Assembly (NCBI RefSeq): GCF_003086295.3
Contig: NC_092039.1
Span: forward strand, 70,823,649-70,887,648
Length of the DNA stretch: 64,000 nucleotides
Origin: Arachis hypogaea
Lineage: Eukaryota > Streptophyta > Magnoliopsida > Fabales > Fabaceae
Direction: 5' to 3'
The notes below the pieces were generated by a model that was not told the DNA's origin, did no database searches, and was given only the letters and a program-made list of their open reading frames with translations. The position numbers were made by a program, and so were the translations under genes. Positions 1 through 9,721 of this stretch are shown in pieces (within the stretch, counting starts at the first letter, position 1; each line of letters begins with the position of its first letter).

Positions 1-479
1 AATTGATTTTTTGCTTGCTCCAGTTGATGAAGGGTTGCATAAAATTGATCTACTGATTCTTCAAAGCGAGCCTGTGATTCTTGGCTTGATGGATGTGGAC
101 ATGGTACATAGGGAAGTGGTGGTCCTTATGAGTAATTGGATTGGCATTGGGGTAAATAAGGATCATACAGTGGAGAATGGTGAAAGGAAGCTTGTGAGTG
201 TGGTGGTTCGAATCTATGTTGAGAGGATGATCTATGAGCACAGGGTGGGGCTTGTTGGTAAATACAAGGGGGTCCACCATATCTATCATCTTGGTATGCA
301 TTGTGGAATGGTCTTTGTCCATGATATCTTGGAAGGTGTTGTTGCCTAAAGGGTTGATCAGATACTCTTGGCTCCATCCATCTCTGATTTTTTAGACCTT
401 AATGTATATTCCTGTTATAACTTCCATTCCTTTCAACAAAATTAGAGCCAAACTCAAAGTGAGAGGGGTGAGAACTCAT
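1..479 (-). pseudogene. ORF1 of element C', N-terminal part, frameshifted
   Basis: I do not recognise a family. The ATG (479-477) starts the same His/Pro/Gln/Tyr-rich protein as ORF1 of element C (16132-14774), with recurring short runs of Gln, His and Pro. Reading is broken: the homologous stretch moves between frames around 320-380. The window edge truncates it. By position, first ORF after the primer site, it replaces gag, but I see no gag signature such as the FELKP...LFPFSLRD segment found in A, G, I and J. Its function is unknown; a structural or nucleic-acid-binding role is only a guess from composition. Confidence 0.6.
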
Positions 480-577
480 AGTAGCTAATAAAAATAAGGG
501 GGGTGAAGAAAAGTAACAATTAAACAAGTAAAAGAAAAATATTTACAATAACCAATAATAAGGCACACGTTTGCAAT

Positions 578-595
578 TCCCTAGCAACGGCGCCA
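578..595 (-). other. Primer-binding site of C' (tRNA-Asp type, degenerate)
   Basis: On the minus strand this reads TGGCGCCGTTGCTAGGG and lies 3 nt inside the LTR edge at 599. It is complementary to the 3' end of plant tRNA-Asp (ending GGCAACGGCGCCA), with decay at the distal end. Confidence 0.8.
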
Positions 596-598
596 TTT

Positions 599-2005
599 TG
601 AAGAACAAAACTCTCGCGCGGTCTAGAATTTTCACAAATAAATCTCCGTTGTAAGTATAGCTTCTAGACCGACAAGAATTCCTTTCTTACAAAAGTTTTG
701 GTTGTCAGAAGTAACAAACCCAATAAAATTTATAAACCGAAGTATTCAAACCTCGGGTCGTCTTCTCAAGGAATTGCAGGGAGGTGTGTTTATTATTGGT
801 TATGGAAAACAGTGTTTTTCGGTTTTGAAAAGGGTTTGGACAAGAGAATAAATAGATTGCAGGAATTAATGAATCAATTACTATAAATCTCTTGGCAAGG
901 TATGGAAATTGGAATTTCTATCCTAGTTATCCTTATCAGGTGTGCTGAGAATTGGGTTTTAATCCCACTTAATTATCCCTTATTAAATAAAGGAAAGTCA
1001 AGTAAACTAATTAAATTGATCCTCGAGTTTGAATCAACTTTTAGAGCGATCCAAATTAATTAGCAATTGCCAATTTCAACCACTGCTGAGTTTGATAACT
1101 CAAGTATTACCAATTAATTAACCAAAGCCAAAAGGGAGAAGAAATCATAAATAGAGCAAAACAATCATGAGTCTAAAATACCTCAAATTATATTAAATAA
1201 AGAAAATCATAACATGAATGGTTCATAAGCCAATTTGGCAACATAATTAATCAACAAATAAGAGAAGTCAAAATAAAGGAATATTGAACCTGATATAAAG
1301 ATGAGATAATCCAAAAATTAAGAGAAATTCTAAATCCTAAATCCTAATCCTAATCCTAAGAGAGAGGAGAGAACCTTTCTCTCTAAAAACTACATCTAAA
1401 CCTAAAACTATGTATTATGATCTCCTCATGATGAATAAATGGATTCTCCCAATTTATAGCCTTTAATCTGTGTTCTCTGGGCTTGGATCTGGACAAAAAA
1501 GGGTCCAAAAGTTGCTGGGGCTGACTTCTGCAAATTCTACAGAGCGCGCACGTCACGTGTCCGCGTGGGTCACATGGTCGCGTCAGTCACGCGTCCGTCT
1601 CAGTTGTGTTTCGCGAGTCACACGTTCGCGTCATCCATGAGCTCATGTCGATGCTCTTTGCGCTTAAGCACGTGTCCACGTCGTCCACGCGTTCGCGTCG
1701 CAGCCAGTTTCTTCAAAAACTCCATTTTGTGCTTTTCTTCCATTTTTGTATGTTTCCTTTCCATCCTTTGAGTCATTCTTGCCCTATAAAACCTGAAAGT
1801 ACTCAACACACAAATCACGGCATCGAATGGTAATAAAGGATAATTAAATTTAATATTTTTAGAGCATAGGAAACATGTTTTCTCATATATCATAAAACAA
1901 GGAAGGAATTGTAAAAGCATGCAAATTCACATGAATAAGTGGGTGAGGAGTTGATAAAATCATTCAATTAAAGCACAAGATATATCATAAAATAGTGGTT
2001 TATCA
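599..2005 (-). repeat. 5' LTR of element C'
   Basis: It aligns to the LTR of C (16277-17786). In element sense it starts TGATAAACC at 2005 and ends ...TTCA at 599. A TATA-like ATTTATA (minus TATAAAT) is at 1452-1458. Upstream of that, at about 1545-1700, lies a cluster of CG-rich near-palindromes (CACGTGTCCGCGTGG, CACGCGTCC and similar). This is the family's U3 palindrome array. Confidence 0.85.
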
Positions 2006-2006
2006 A

Positions 2007-2495
2007 GAACCGTATTCAAGACTCCTATAGGAACCTCTCCATACCAGCTTGTGTATGGAAAAGCCTGTCATCTGCCAGTGGAACTGGAACATAAGGCCTA
2101 CTGGGCAACCAGGTTCCTAAACCTTGATGCCAAGGTAGCTGGAGAGAAGAGATTACTCTAGTTGAATGAGCTAGAGGAGTTCAGACTCAATGCTTTCGAA
2201 AATGCTAAAATTTACAAGGAGAAAGCAAAAATATGGCATGACAAAAAGCTATCATCTAGAGTCTTTCAGCCAGGACAGAAGGTTCTGCTATTTTACTCTA
2301 GGCTCAGATTGTTCCCTGGGAAACTAAAATCCCGGTGGAAGGGACCATATGTGATTACAAGTGTGTCACCATATGGATATGTAGAGCTTCAGGATATTGA
2401 CTCTAACAAAAACTTTCGTTTTTAACGGACAGAGAGTTAAGCATTATCTTGAAGGAAATGTTGAGCAAGAATGCTCAAGACTGAGACTGGATTAA
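2007..2495 (+). pseudogene. Integrase C-terminal region of element D (broken)
   Basis: The C-terminal part of an Athila-lineage integrase, the enzyme that joins element DNA to host DNA. Visible in order are a KTPIGTSPY segment, a [10 protein letters not shown] block, an LNELEEFR helix segment and the GPF/Y-like module (KSRWKGPYVI). The catalytic core is missing because C' interrupts the element just upstream. Two breaks are visible: a TAG at 2158-2160 where the context suggests CAG (Gln), and one extra T in the T run at about 2420. After that T the frame continues to a TAA at 2493-2495, 11 nt before the twin hairpin. Confidence 0.8.
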
Positions 2496-2506
2496 AGCTC
2501 AGTAAA

Positions 2507-2553
2507 GTCCAGCTAAAGACAGTAAATAAGCGCTTGCTGGGAGGCAACCCAGC
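2507..2553 (+). promoter_or_regulatory. Conserved twin hairpin downstream of pol (element D copy)
   Basis: Hairpin 1 is at 2507-2520 (GTC...GAC around CAGCTAAA). Hairpin 2 is at 2536-2553: stem GCTGGG / CCCAGC with loop AGGCAA. An AAGCGCTT-type linker lies between them. The same two-hairpin layout occurs at 14499-14548, 23655-23702, 40541-40588 and 54712-54758, with compensatory stem changes. It starts 11 nt after the integrase stop. Function unknown. Confidence 0.7.
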
Positions 2554-2699
2554 CATTAGCAAAGGTGTTGTTATTCAAATAATAATTATACGAGTTTAAT
2601 ATAGGTTATTTTTAAGGTATATGATCAATTGCAGAGGTTTACAGAGTAACAGAAGAGTCTAGAATAGAAAAACAGAGAAGCCAATTGAAAAGAAGCTTA

Positions 2700-3003
2700 C
2701 TGGCGTTTAAACGCCAGTAAAGGTAGCAAACTGGGTGTTAAACGCCAAAATGGCTATCATTCTAGGAATTTAATGCCAGTAAAGGTACCATTCTGGGCGT
2801 GAAATGCCAGAATGGGCAGCATTCTAGGCATTAAACGCCAGAAACAGCAGCCTCCTGGGCGTTTAGAAAAACGCCCAATGACAAAGGCTTTCTGGAGTTT
2901 AACGCCGGCCAGGGTACCCTGGCTGGCCGTTAAACGCCCAAAGTGGCCACCAGATGGGCATTAAATGCCGGAATGGCTATCATTCTGGGCGTTTAACACC
3001 AGA
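2700..3003 (+). repeat. Internal palindrome array of element D (core GGCGTTTAACGCC)
   Basis: About ten units at roughly 30-bp spacing. The first is a perfect 18-bp palindrome, CTGGCGTTTAAACGCCAG (2700-2717). The others are imperfect versions such as CTGGGCGTTTAACACCAG. Spacers resemble AATGGCTATCATT. The same palindrome type recurs in D's own LTR at about 8271-8374. Confidence 0.85.
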
Positions 3004-3134
3004 ACAGTAAAGGGGAGGGAATTTCGTTTCTAATTCAATTTTTTTCAAATTTTTTTATTTTAATTCATAATTTTCTGCATAAAAATATTACAAATCTTCA
3101 TCATGCAATCCCCATTTCAAAAAATTAATAATCT

Positions 3135-3141
3135 TATAAAA
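3135..3141 (+). promoter_or_regulatory. Putative internal TATA box upstream of D ORF2
   Basis: TATAAAA, about 130 bp downstream of the palindrome array and about 420 bp upstream of the ORF2 ATG. The region is AT-rich, so a chance match is possible. I list it because C and J show the same order of array, TATA-like site and ORF2. Confidence 0.35.
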
Positions 3142-3487
3142 TCTTTGCAATTCCTTTTCAATTCTTTTTCAAAACATCTTTTAAAACTCATTTATCTCTA
3201 TAATTTCTTCCCAAATCTTTTTCATTCATCCATATTTTCTTTTATTTATTTTATGCATTAACAAAAATTCAGATTTTACTTCCTCATATCATTTTCATAT
3301 CTTTTAAATTTTCAAATTCTATCTTTTTCACATCATGTTTATCTTTTATCAAATCATATCTTTCTATCTTTTCTTTTTCAAAAAAATTTGAAACCCATTC
3401 CCCCTCCCTTTTTAAAACACATTCGGCCACCTTCCTAGACCCATCATTCAAATCTATTACTCCCTCTCTTCCTCTTCTTTCTTTGTT

Positions 3488-3523
3488 TTGCTTGAGGACA
3501 AGCAAACCTCTAATTTTGGTGTG
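3488..3523 (+). other. Tetraloop hairpin plus PPT-like motif before D ORF2
   Basis: TTGCTTG-AGGA-CAAGCAA hairpin (3488-3505), followed by a T-rich stretch ending TTTTGGTGTG. It copies the module that precedes the 3' LTR at 7857-7894. It may be an internal polypurine-tract-like site or an RNA structure in the ORF2 leader. Confidence 0.55.
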
Positions 3524-5008
3524 TTTTTCTGTGATCACTGAGTCAAAACAGACCAAGATCATGGCCCCTAAAGGAAAACAAACTACTCCAAGAGGCAAGA
3601 AAGAAAACAATCCAAAACCTTGGATACAAGAGAGGTTCTGCACCAAAGAACATGTAGACCATTACTTCAAAATTGTGTGCCAAAGATCAGTGATCCCAGA
3701 AGTTAAATTCGATCTGAAAGAAGTTGAATATCTGGAGATCCAAGAGTAGATTCGAAATAGGGGCTGGGAAATCCTGGCTAATCCTGAGATACATGATGGA
3801 AGAAACATGATCCATGAATTCTATGCAAATCTGTGGATGACAGATAAGCAAAAAATGGAGGGAACTGCCTTCTACGCCTTTCAGACTATGGTCAGAGGAA
3901 ATGTTATTTACTTCCATCTTGATAAAGTGAGAGAAGTCCTCAAACTTTCTCAGCTACAAGGTGATCCAGAATTCTTTATTAGGAGAATAGCTAAAGATAA
4001 AAAGCTGGATCAAGTTCCAGAGGACATATGCCTCCCTGGAACTAAGTGGATAACCAACTCAAAAGGTGTCCCAAACTAGCTAAAGAAAGGAGATCTCAAA
4101 CCAGTCGCTAGGGGCTAGCTGAATTTCATTGGGCGTTCTATACTTCCCATCAGTAACCGGTCTGGAGTCACTGTCAAAAGGGCAGTGATGATTTATTGTA
4201 TTATGCTAGAAAAAGAAGTGGAGATTCATCAGCTAATTCCTTGTGAGATTTACATATTTGCAAACAAGGAATCCACTGAGGCCAAATTGGCTTACCCAAG
4301 CTTGATCAGTCTATTATGTAAAGATGCGGGGGTGAAGATAGGAGTGGATGAGTACATCCCAGTTGAACGCCCAATCACCAAAAAGGTAATGGATGGACCT
4401 CAAGTTCAAGACAACCTCATCAAGAGGAGGGCGCATGAGCTCCTCCCAGAAATTTCTCAATTTAACTATTGGGACCGCTTAGAAGCATCTGTCACCAAGC
4501 AGCAAGAAACTATGGATCAACTCAAAGAAGAGCAGCAGAATCATAACAGAATGCTCTGTAAACTGCTCAAAGAATAGAAAAAGCAAGGGAGTGAGATACA
4601 GGAGCTAAAGCGCCAGAAGCTGTCCTTTGATGACCTAGCCGTCCCACAGATTGAGGGAGTGATGACAAGTCATCATATACCCATTTTTCAAGCTAATTTC
4701 ACTTGTTTTGTTAGCATTTATGCACTTTCTTGCATCCTAAGTAAATGATTTGGAGTGAAAATGCATAACGTCTCTAAATCAAGCAACCACCATGAAATTA
4801 ATGTTAAATCATGAGGTTTAAGCTAATTTTAATTGAATTTTAATTGATTTATAAGCCTCTTGAATTTAGTGATACTTGGAGTGGTTGTTTTGGTTTATTA
4901 TAGGTGAAGAAAAGAAAAGAAAAGGAAAAGCGTGGCCTAAGAAGTGTAGCCCAAGGAAAGGAAAGTGTGGTCAAAGCAAGAGGAAGTGTGCCGCATGCAA
5001 GGGGGAGG

Positions 5009-5742
5009 CAAACATTGCCCTCCACAAGGGCACACTGCCCTCTAGGAGGGCAACATAAGGGAACCAAACAAGGAAGGCAACTCTGCCCTGCCCACTACAA
5101 GGGCAGAGCACAAAAGTGTGCCTTGGAACCAAGGAGAAGAGAACCTTACCCTGCCCTCCACAAGGGTAGTATCGGGCTCACCAAGGAAGAAAATCAAAGG
5201 AAAAATGTCACCCATGCATGCCACAAGAATCGAACACGGACCATGGAAGAAGCAAGGAACTAAGGTTGAGTGTCGTGCCAAGAAACCAAGGAAATTAGTT
5301 GAGAGTGTGTCCCAGCCGTGTTTCGAACACGGGACATCAAAGTGGAAACACTGCCCTGCCCTCCGCGAGGGCAGGGCAGCATTTTGTTGATGCATGGAGC
5401 TGGCGCACCAAAACTCAAATCTGGCGCACCAAGGCTCATTCCTGGCAGCACCAGCACGCACCAAGTTCGATCCTGGCAGCACCAAATTTTCCTGCCCTGC
5501 CCTCCGCGAGGGCAGGGCAGCGTCCTATGCACCAAGGCAAATTCTGGCGCACCAATTTTTGATTCTGGCGCACCAATTCTTGATTCTGGCAGCACCAAGG
5601 CAATTTCTGGCGCACCAACTTTTCCTGCCCTGCCCTTGGCGCGGGCAGGGCAGCATTCTGCGCACCAAACACGCACCAGACCGCACCAAGGCCGCACCAA
5701 CATGCACCAAATCCTGCCCTGCCCTCCACAAGGGCAGGGCAG
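5009..5742 (+). repeat. U3 palindrome array of the A-family LTR (solo copy)
   Basis: Four 29-bp units at 5351-5379, 5492-5520, 5625-5653 and 5714-5742. Each has 12-bp arms, CTGCCCTGCCCT and its complement, around a 5-nt centre (one unit has a slightly altered 3' arm). Degenerate units lie at about 5009-5165. Between them are short GGCGCACCAA and GGCAGCACCAA repeats. The array ends about 115 bp upstream of the TATA box. Confidence 0.88.
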
Positions 5743-5856
5743 CCTCCTGTGAGCAACTTTTCATGGGCCGAAAATTCAAATTAAAACCTCATTTTAATTC
5801 ATTTCTTCACCAAATCAAAAGCCCATCCAAATCCCAAAATCCAAGAATAGAAAGTG

Positions 5857-5864
5857 TATAAATA
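5857..5864 (+). promoter_or_regulatory. TATA box of the solo LTR
   Basis: TATAAATA in the context GTGTATAAATAGGAG. The same site and context are found in the LTRs of A (20971-20978, 26398-26405, minus strand) and I (60308-60315). It places the palindrome array in U3. Confidence 0.7.
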
Positions 5865-6696
5865 GGAGCTAGTTTGATGTAATTAGGGACTTTTTGACTT
5901 ACCTTTTGCTTAGCTTTGAAATTTTGCACTTTCTTTGAGCTTTGAATTTTATTTTGGCACTTTGGAGCTTCTCTTGGTGTCTTCACTGAGATTTCAGAGA
6001 ATTGAGGAGGAGAATTGATCTCTCTTCTTCCTCGTTCTTGCTTAGGCCTTCTTAATTTCTTTGTTTTGAGTTTTGGGTGTGAAGAATTGAGGAAATTCTG
6101 TCTCAATCTCCATTCAAAGTCTCTTTAATTTCTTTTCTGCAAAATTGAATCAATTTACATTCTCTTTACTGTTTCTTCTTCAATTTCTTGCCAATTGCTT
6201 TGTGAACTTGGATCTGGGAAGGCAAATAGAGATCTAGGCTCTGCAACCTAGTCTCTTGAGACCTGAGACCACGATTTACTTTTGGTTCTTTTGTGAACCT
6301 CTGCTGTACTTTATTTCCTTTCTGTTTGAATGCTCATTGCTTCTGATTCAATTTCTGCTCTCTTAATTGTTGCAATTTACTTTCTCTCTGTTTAGATTCT
6401 GCAATCCCAGTCCTCAAATCCCTTTTACATTCAAGCAATTTACATTTCTTGTCATTTAAGTTACTGCAATTTACATTTCTTGCACTTTAAGTTTCAGTCA
6501 TTTAATTTCTTGTTCTTTAAGATTCAGTCTATTTTACTTTCCTGTTCTTTAATTTCCTGCAATTTCCCCTCTCCTTTTACATTTCAAGCAATTTATCTTC
6601 TGTTAAATACAACCCACTCAACCAAAACTTGATTCGCTTGACTAAATCACCCACTAAACTAAAATTGCTCAATCCTTCAATCCCTGTGGGATCGAC

Positions 6697-6746
6697 CTCA
6701 CTCATGTGAGTTATTATTACTTGATGCGACCCGGTACACTTGCTGG
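6697..6746 (+). other. U5 hairpins of the solo LTR
   Basis: Hairpin a: CTCAC-TCAT-GTGAG (6697-6710). Hairpin b: CCGG-TACACTTG-CTGG (6731-6746), paired with one G-U. Equivalent structures with changed stems but the same TACACTTG loop occur in A, G and J, and with one loop change in D. Confidence 0.6.
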
Positions 6747-6813
6747 TGAGTTTTGTGTTGGATCGTTTTCCACACATCAGGGAGCACCTCTCTCTCAAAA
6801 TAAAAGTTGTTGA

Positions 6814-7856
6814 GTCCTAACTCTGTGATCATTTCTGTTATTAGAGACCTATTTTAGGATTGCATGAGTATTAGTATTAGAGTTGTATGAGCATTAGTAT
6901 TATTTTTATCAATTTGGGTATAATTTACTCCTCTTATCATCATCAAACATGAATAAAATAGTAGATTTTTTTTAAAAGAACAAGGGTACAAATATTTTGA
7001 GTACAAAATAAGAAAAATTCAAATTATTTATATGTGGTGGCATTACTTTAGCTCTCTGAATGAATGCTTGAACAGTGCATATTTTTTATAGTGAAGTTTA
7101 TGAATGTTAAAAATGTTGGCTCTTGAAAGAATAATGAAAAAAGAGAAATGTTATTGATAATCTATAAAATCATAAAATTGATTCTTGAAGCAAGAAAAAG
7201 CAGTGAAAAATACAAAGCTTGCGAAAAAAATATAGGCAAAAAAAAAGAAAAAGAAAAAGCAAGTAGAAAAAGCCAGTAACCCTTTAAACTAAAAGGCAAG
7301 GGTAAAGAGGATCCAAGGCTTTAAGCATCAGTGGATAGGAGGACCTAGAACAAAAAAATCCTGACCTACGCTGCTAAATCAAGCTGTCCCTAACCATGTG
7401 CTTGTGTCATGAAGGTCCAAGTGAAAAGCTTGGGACTGAGTGGTTAAAGTCATGATCCAAAGCAAAAGAGTGTTCTTAAAAACTCTGGACACCTCTAACT
7501 GGGGACTCTAGCAAAGCTGAGTCACAATCCGAAAAGGTTCACTCAGTTATGTGTCTGTGGCATTTATGTATCTGGTGGTAATACTGGAAAACAAGATGCT
7601 TAGGGTCACAGCCAAGACTCATAAGTAGCTGTGTTCAAGAATCAACATACATAACTAGGAGAATCAATAACACTATCTGAATTCTGAGTTCCTATGGATG
7701 CCAATCATTCTGAACTTCAAAGGATAAAATAAGATGCCAAAACTTCAGAAGCAAAAAGCTCTAAGCCCCGGTCATCTAATTTGAATTTGAGCTTCATTAA
7801 AGACTATGAGATATTATTGGACCATAATCTTCTTTTAATCCTATTTTATTTATCTA
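6814..7856 (+). other. 3' untranslated region of element D
   Basis: No supported ORF. The stretch from about 7300 to 7790 matches, in inverse orientation, the 3' region of element J at about 51640-52080 (shared AGTGGTTAAAGT and CTTGGACCTTCATG-type segments). It is therefore a family-conserved noncoding region between ORF2 and the PPT. An A-rich stretch lies at 7200-7260. Confidence 0.6.
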
Positions 7857-7894
7857 GTTGCTTGGGGGCAAGCAACAGTTTAAGTTTGGTGTTG
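7857..7894 (+). other. Tetraloop hairpin and candidate PPT of element D
   Basis: Hairpin GTTGCTTG-GGGG-CAAGCAAC (7857-7876), then TTTAAGTTTGGTGTTG directly against the LTR start at 7895. The same layout borders the 3' LTRs of A, G and J. The tract is purine-interrupted, so its role as polypurine tract is inferred from position. Confidence 0.6.
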
Positions 7895-9509
7895 TGATGA
7901 GCGAATATTTTATACGCTTTTTGGTAGTGTTTTCATATAGTTTTAGCATGTTTTATTCACTTTTTGATATGTTTTTATTAATTTTTATTCAAAAAATCAC
8001 ATTTCTGGACTTCACTATGGGTTTGTGTGTTTTTCTATAATTTCAGGTATTTTTTGGCTGAAATTGAGGGACTTGAGCAAAAATCTGATTCAGAGGCCGA
8101 GAAAGGACTGCAGATGCTGTTGGATTCTGACCCTCCGACACTCAAAATGGATTTTCTTGAGCTACAGAAGCCCAGTTGGAGCGCTCTCAATTGCGTTGGA
8201 AAGTAGACATCTTGGGCTTTCCAGAAATGTATAATAGTTCACACTTTTTTTGAGATTTGATGGCCCAAAATGGCGTTAAACGCCAGCTAGAAACCCTTTT
8301 CTGACATAAAACGCCAGAACTGGCACCAAAACTGGAGTTAAACGCCCAAACTGGCACCAAAGCTGGCGTTTAACTTCAAGAATGGCCTATGCACGTAAAA
8401 GCTTCAAAGCTCAGTCCAAACACTCATCAAGTAGACCCCAGAAGTGGATTTCTACACTATCTGCACTTAGTTACTCATTTTCTGTAAACCTAGGTTACTA
8501 GCTTAGGATAAAAACTACTTTTAGAGATTCATTTACGAACTTATGACATTTTTACATTTCATATTGTATCTTTGATGGCATGAGTCTCTAAACCCCATAG
8601 GTGGGGGTGAGGAGCTCTGTTGTGTTTCGATGGATTAATGCAATTACTACTATTTTCTATCTAATTACGTTTGCTTCTATTCTAAGATATTCACTCGTAC
8701 TTCAATGTGATGAATGTGATGAATCGTGACACTCATCATCATTCTCAAATCCATGAACACGTGCTTGACAACCACTTCTGTTCTATCTGAGCTCAACGTA
8801 GTCATTGGGCGACAGCTTGAGTGCGTATCTCTTGGGCTCCTGATCCACGAGTTTGACTGCTTCTCCTGAAAATAAAGCATATGAATCCGTGAGATCATAA
8901 CCTTCGTGGTAAAGGCTGGAAATAATTAGTAGCATTCTTGAGATCTGGAAAGTCTAAACCTTGTTTGTGGTATTCTGAGTAGAATCTGGGAAGGGATGAC
9001 TGTGACGGGCTTCAAACTCGCTAATGTTGGGTGCAGTGATAGTGTGCAAAAGGATAAACATATCCTATTCCGACACAAGTGAGAACCGACAGATGATTAG
9101 TCCTACAGAAATCGTAGCTTGACTATTTTCATTGAGAGGACGGATGGTAGCCATTGACAACGGTGATCCAACAACACATAGCTTGCCATAGAATGAACCA
9201 TGCGTGTTTGGAGAAGAAGATAGTAGGAAAGCAGAAATTCAGAGGGCAGAGCATCTCCAAAACCCCAACCTATTCTCCATTACTGAATAACAAGTATCAT
9301 TTATTTCATGTTCTTTTACTTTTTGCAAACAAAACTCTTTTTATTATTAAACTCCTGACTAAGTGTTACATGATAACCATAGATTGCTTCAAGCCGGCAA
9401 TCTCTATGGGATCGACCCTCACTTACGTAAGGTATTACTTGGACGACCCAGTGAACTTGCTGGTTAGTTGTGCGGAGTTGCAAAAGTGTGATTGCAATTT
9501 TGTGCACCA
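7895..9509 (+). repeat. 3' LTR of element D
   Basis: It starts TGATGAGCGAAT and ends GTGCACCA, 1615 bp, and is related to the J LTRs. U3 carries TGGCGTTAAACGCCA (8271-8285) and three decayed units up to about 8374. The site aligned with the TATA box of J reads GATAAAAA (8508-8515), so the promoter looks decayed. U5 has CTTACGTAAG (9422-9431) and CCAG-TGAACTTG-CTGG (9448-9463). Confidence 0.85.
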
Positions 9510-9721
9510 CTTTCTATTGGGATTGAGCAGGTTCGGAAGGCGGTGGCGATGGGATTGCATGGAGGATCGGTTGGTGAAGGCTGTGGGACAGCGGTGTTAG
9601 AATAGATATCTCCTAAGATAGATTACCTGGTTTATTTATGTTAAGGTTTATATGTTATGCTTATCTGTTTTAGAATACTTTAAGCTTGAATCTTGTGATG
9701 GACATGGAGCTTAGGATTGCC
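9510..9721 (+). repeat. 5' LTR fragment of element B, between D and C
   Basis: It matches 33276-33488 of the B 3' LTR (GGAAGGCGGTGGCGAT, TTTAGAATACTTTAAGC and more). It ends GGATTGCC at 9721. The same LTR resumes at 17787 with TTGCCTTTGG, so TTGCC is present on both sides of element C. Confidence 0.9.

Larger units (their letters stand above)
1..2005 (-). mobile_element. Element C' (partial, non-autonomous LTR retrotransposon, same family as C)
   Basis: The 5' part of a minus-strand element: 5' LTR (599-2005), tRNA-Asp-like primer site and the start of ORF1. The rest lies left of the window. It matches element C (15650-17786) throughout, including the ORF1 start and the LTR terminus. The LTR terminus reads TGATAAACC in element sense. 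The sequence to the right (from 2006) is the integrase of element D, so C' is nested in D. Its TSD cannot be checked because the left end is missing. Confidence 0.85.
4660..6779 (+). mobile_element. Solo LTR of the element A family, TSD GGGAG
   Basis: A complete 2120-bp LTR, TGATGACAAGTCATC...CACATCA, flanked by GGGAG at 4655-4659 and 6780-6784. It is the same family as the LTRs of A (20068-22122 and 25495-27605), in opposite orientation. No internal region is present. The usual explanation is LTR-LTR recombination, which deletes the interior and keeps both TSD copies. It interrupts ORF2 of D. Confidence 0.93.
3561..6813 (+). pseudogene. ORF2 of element D (putative plant transposon protein), split by a solo LTR
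   Basis: The ATG at 3561 follows the tetraloop module. One frame runs to 4659, resumes after the solo LTR at 6785 and ends at TGA 6811-6813. The N-terminus is short and basic (PKGKQ...). The middle has a conserved EFYANLW segment and a TMVRG motif, as in ORF2 of J. A block with ERPITKK is followed by a Gln/Glu/Lys-rich coiled coil near 4480-4640. This is the domain family usually annotated 'putative plant transposon protein' in the 3' ORF of Athila-like elements. Its biochemical function is not established; an envelope-like role has been proposed for the position. In-frame TAG stops lie near 3747, 4077, 4116 and 4575, with no frameshift seen. Confidence 0.75.
2006..9509 (+). mobile_element. 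Element D: Athila-like Ty3/gypsy element, 3' half
   Basis: In order: integrase C-terminal part, twin hairpin, palindrome array, ORF2, 3' untranslated region, PPT module, 3' LTR. It is interrupted by C' on the left and by a solo LTR at 4660-6779. Its 5' half is outside the window. The right edge (LTR end ...CACCA at 9509) abuts CTTTC-TA-TTGGGATTGAG, which matches CTTTCTACTGGGATTGAG in the 3' LTR of B, so D sits in the 5' LTR of B with expected TSD CTTTC. Its LTR is related to that of J. Confidence 0.85.

Noticed and set aside
4849..5861. Overlapping ORFs of 60-155 codons on both strands in the A-family LTRs (also 21018-21846 and 26412-27329)
   Set aside because: They exist because GC-rich palindromes and GGCGCACCAA repeats lack stops. 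They lie in U3, are mirrored on both strands, and show no domain.
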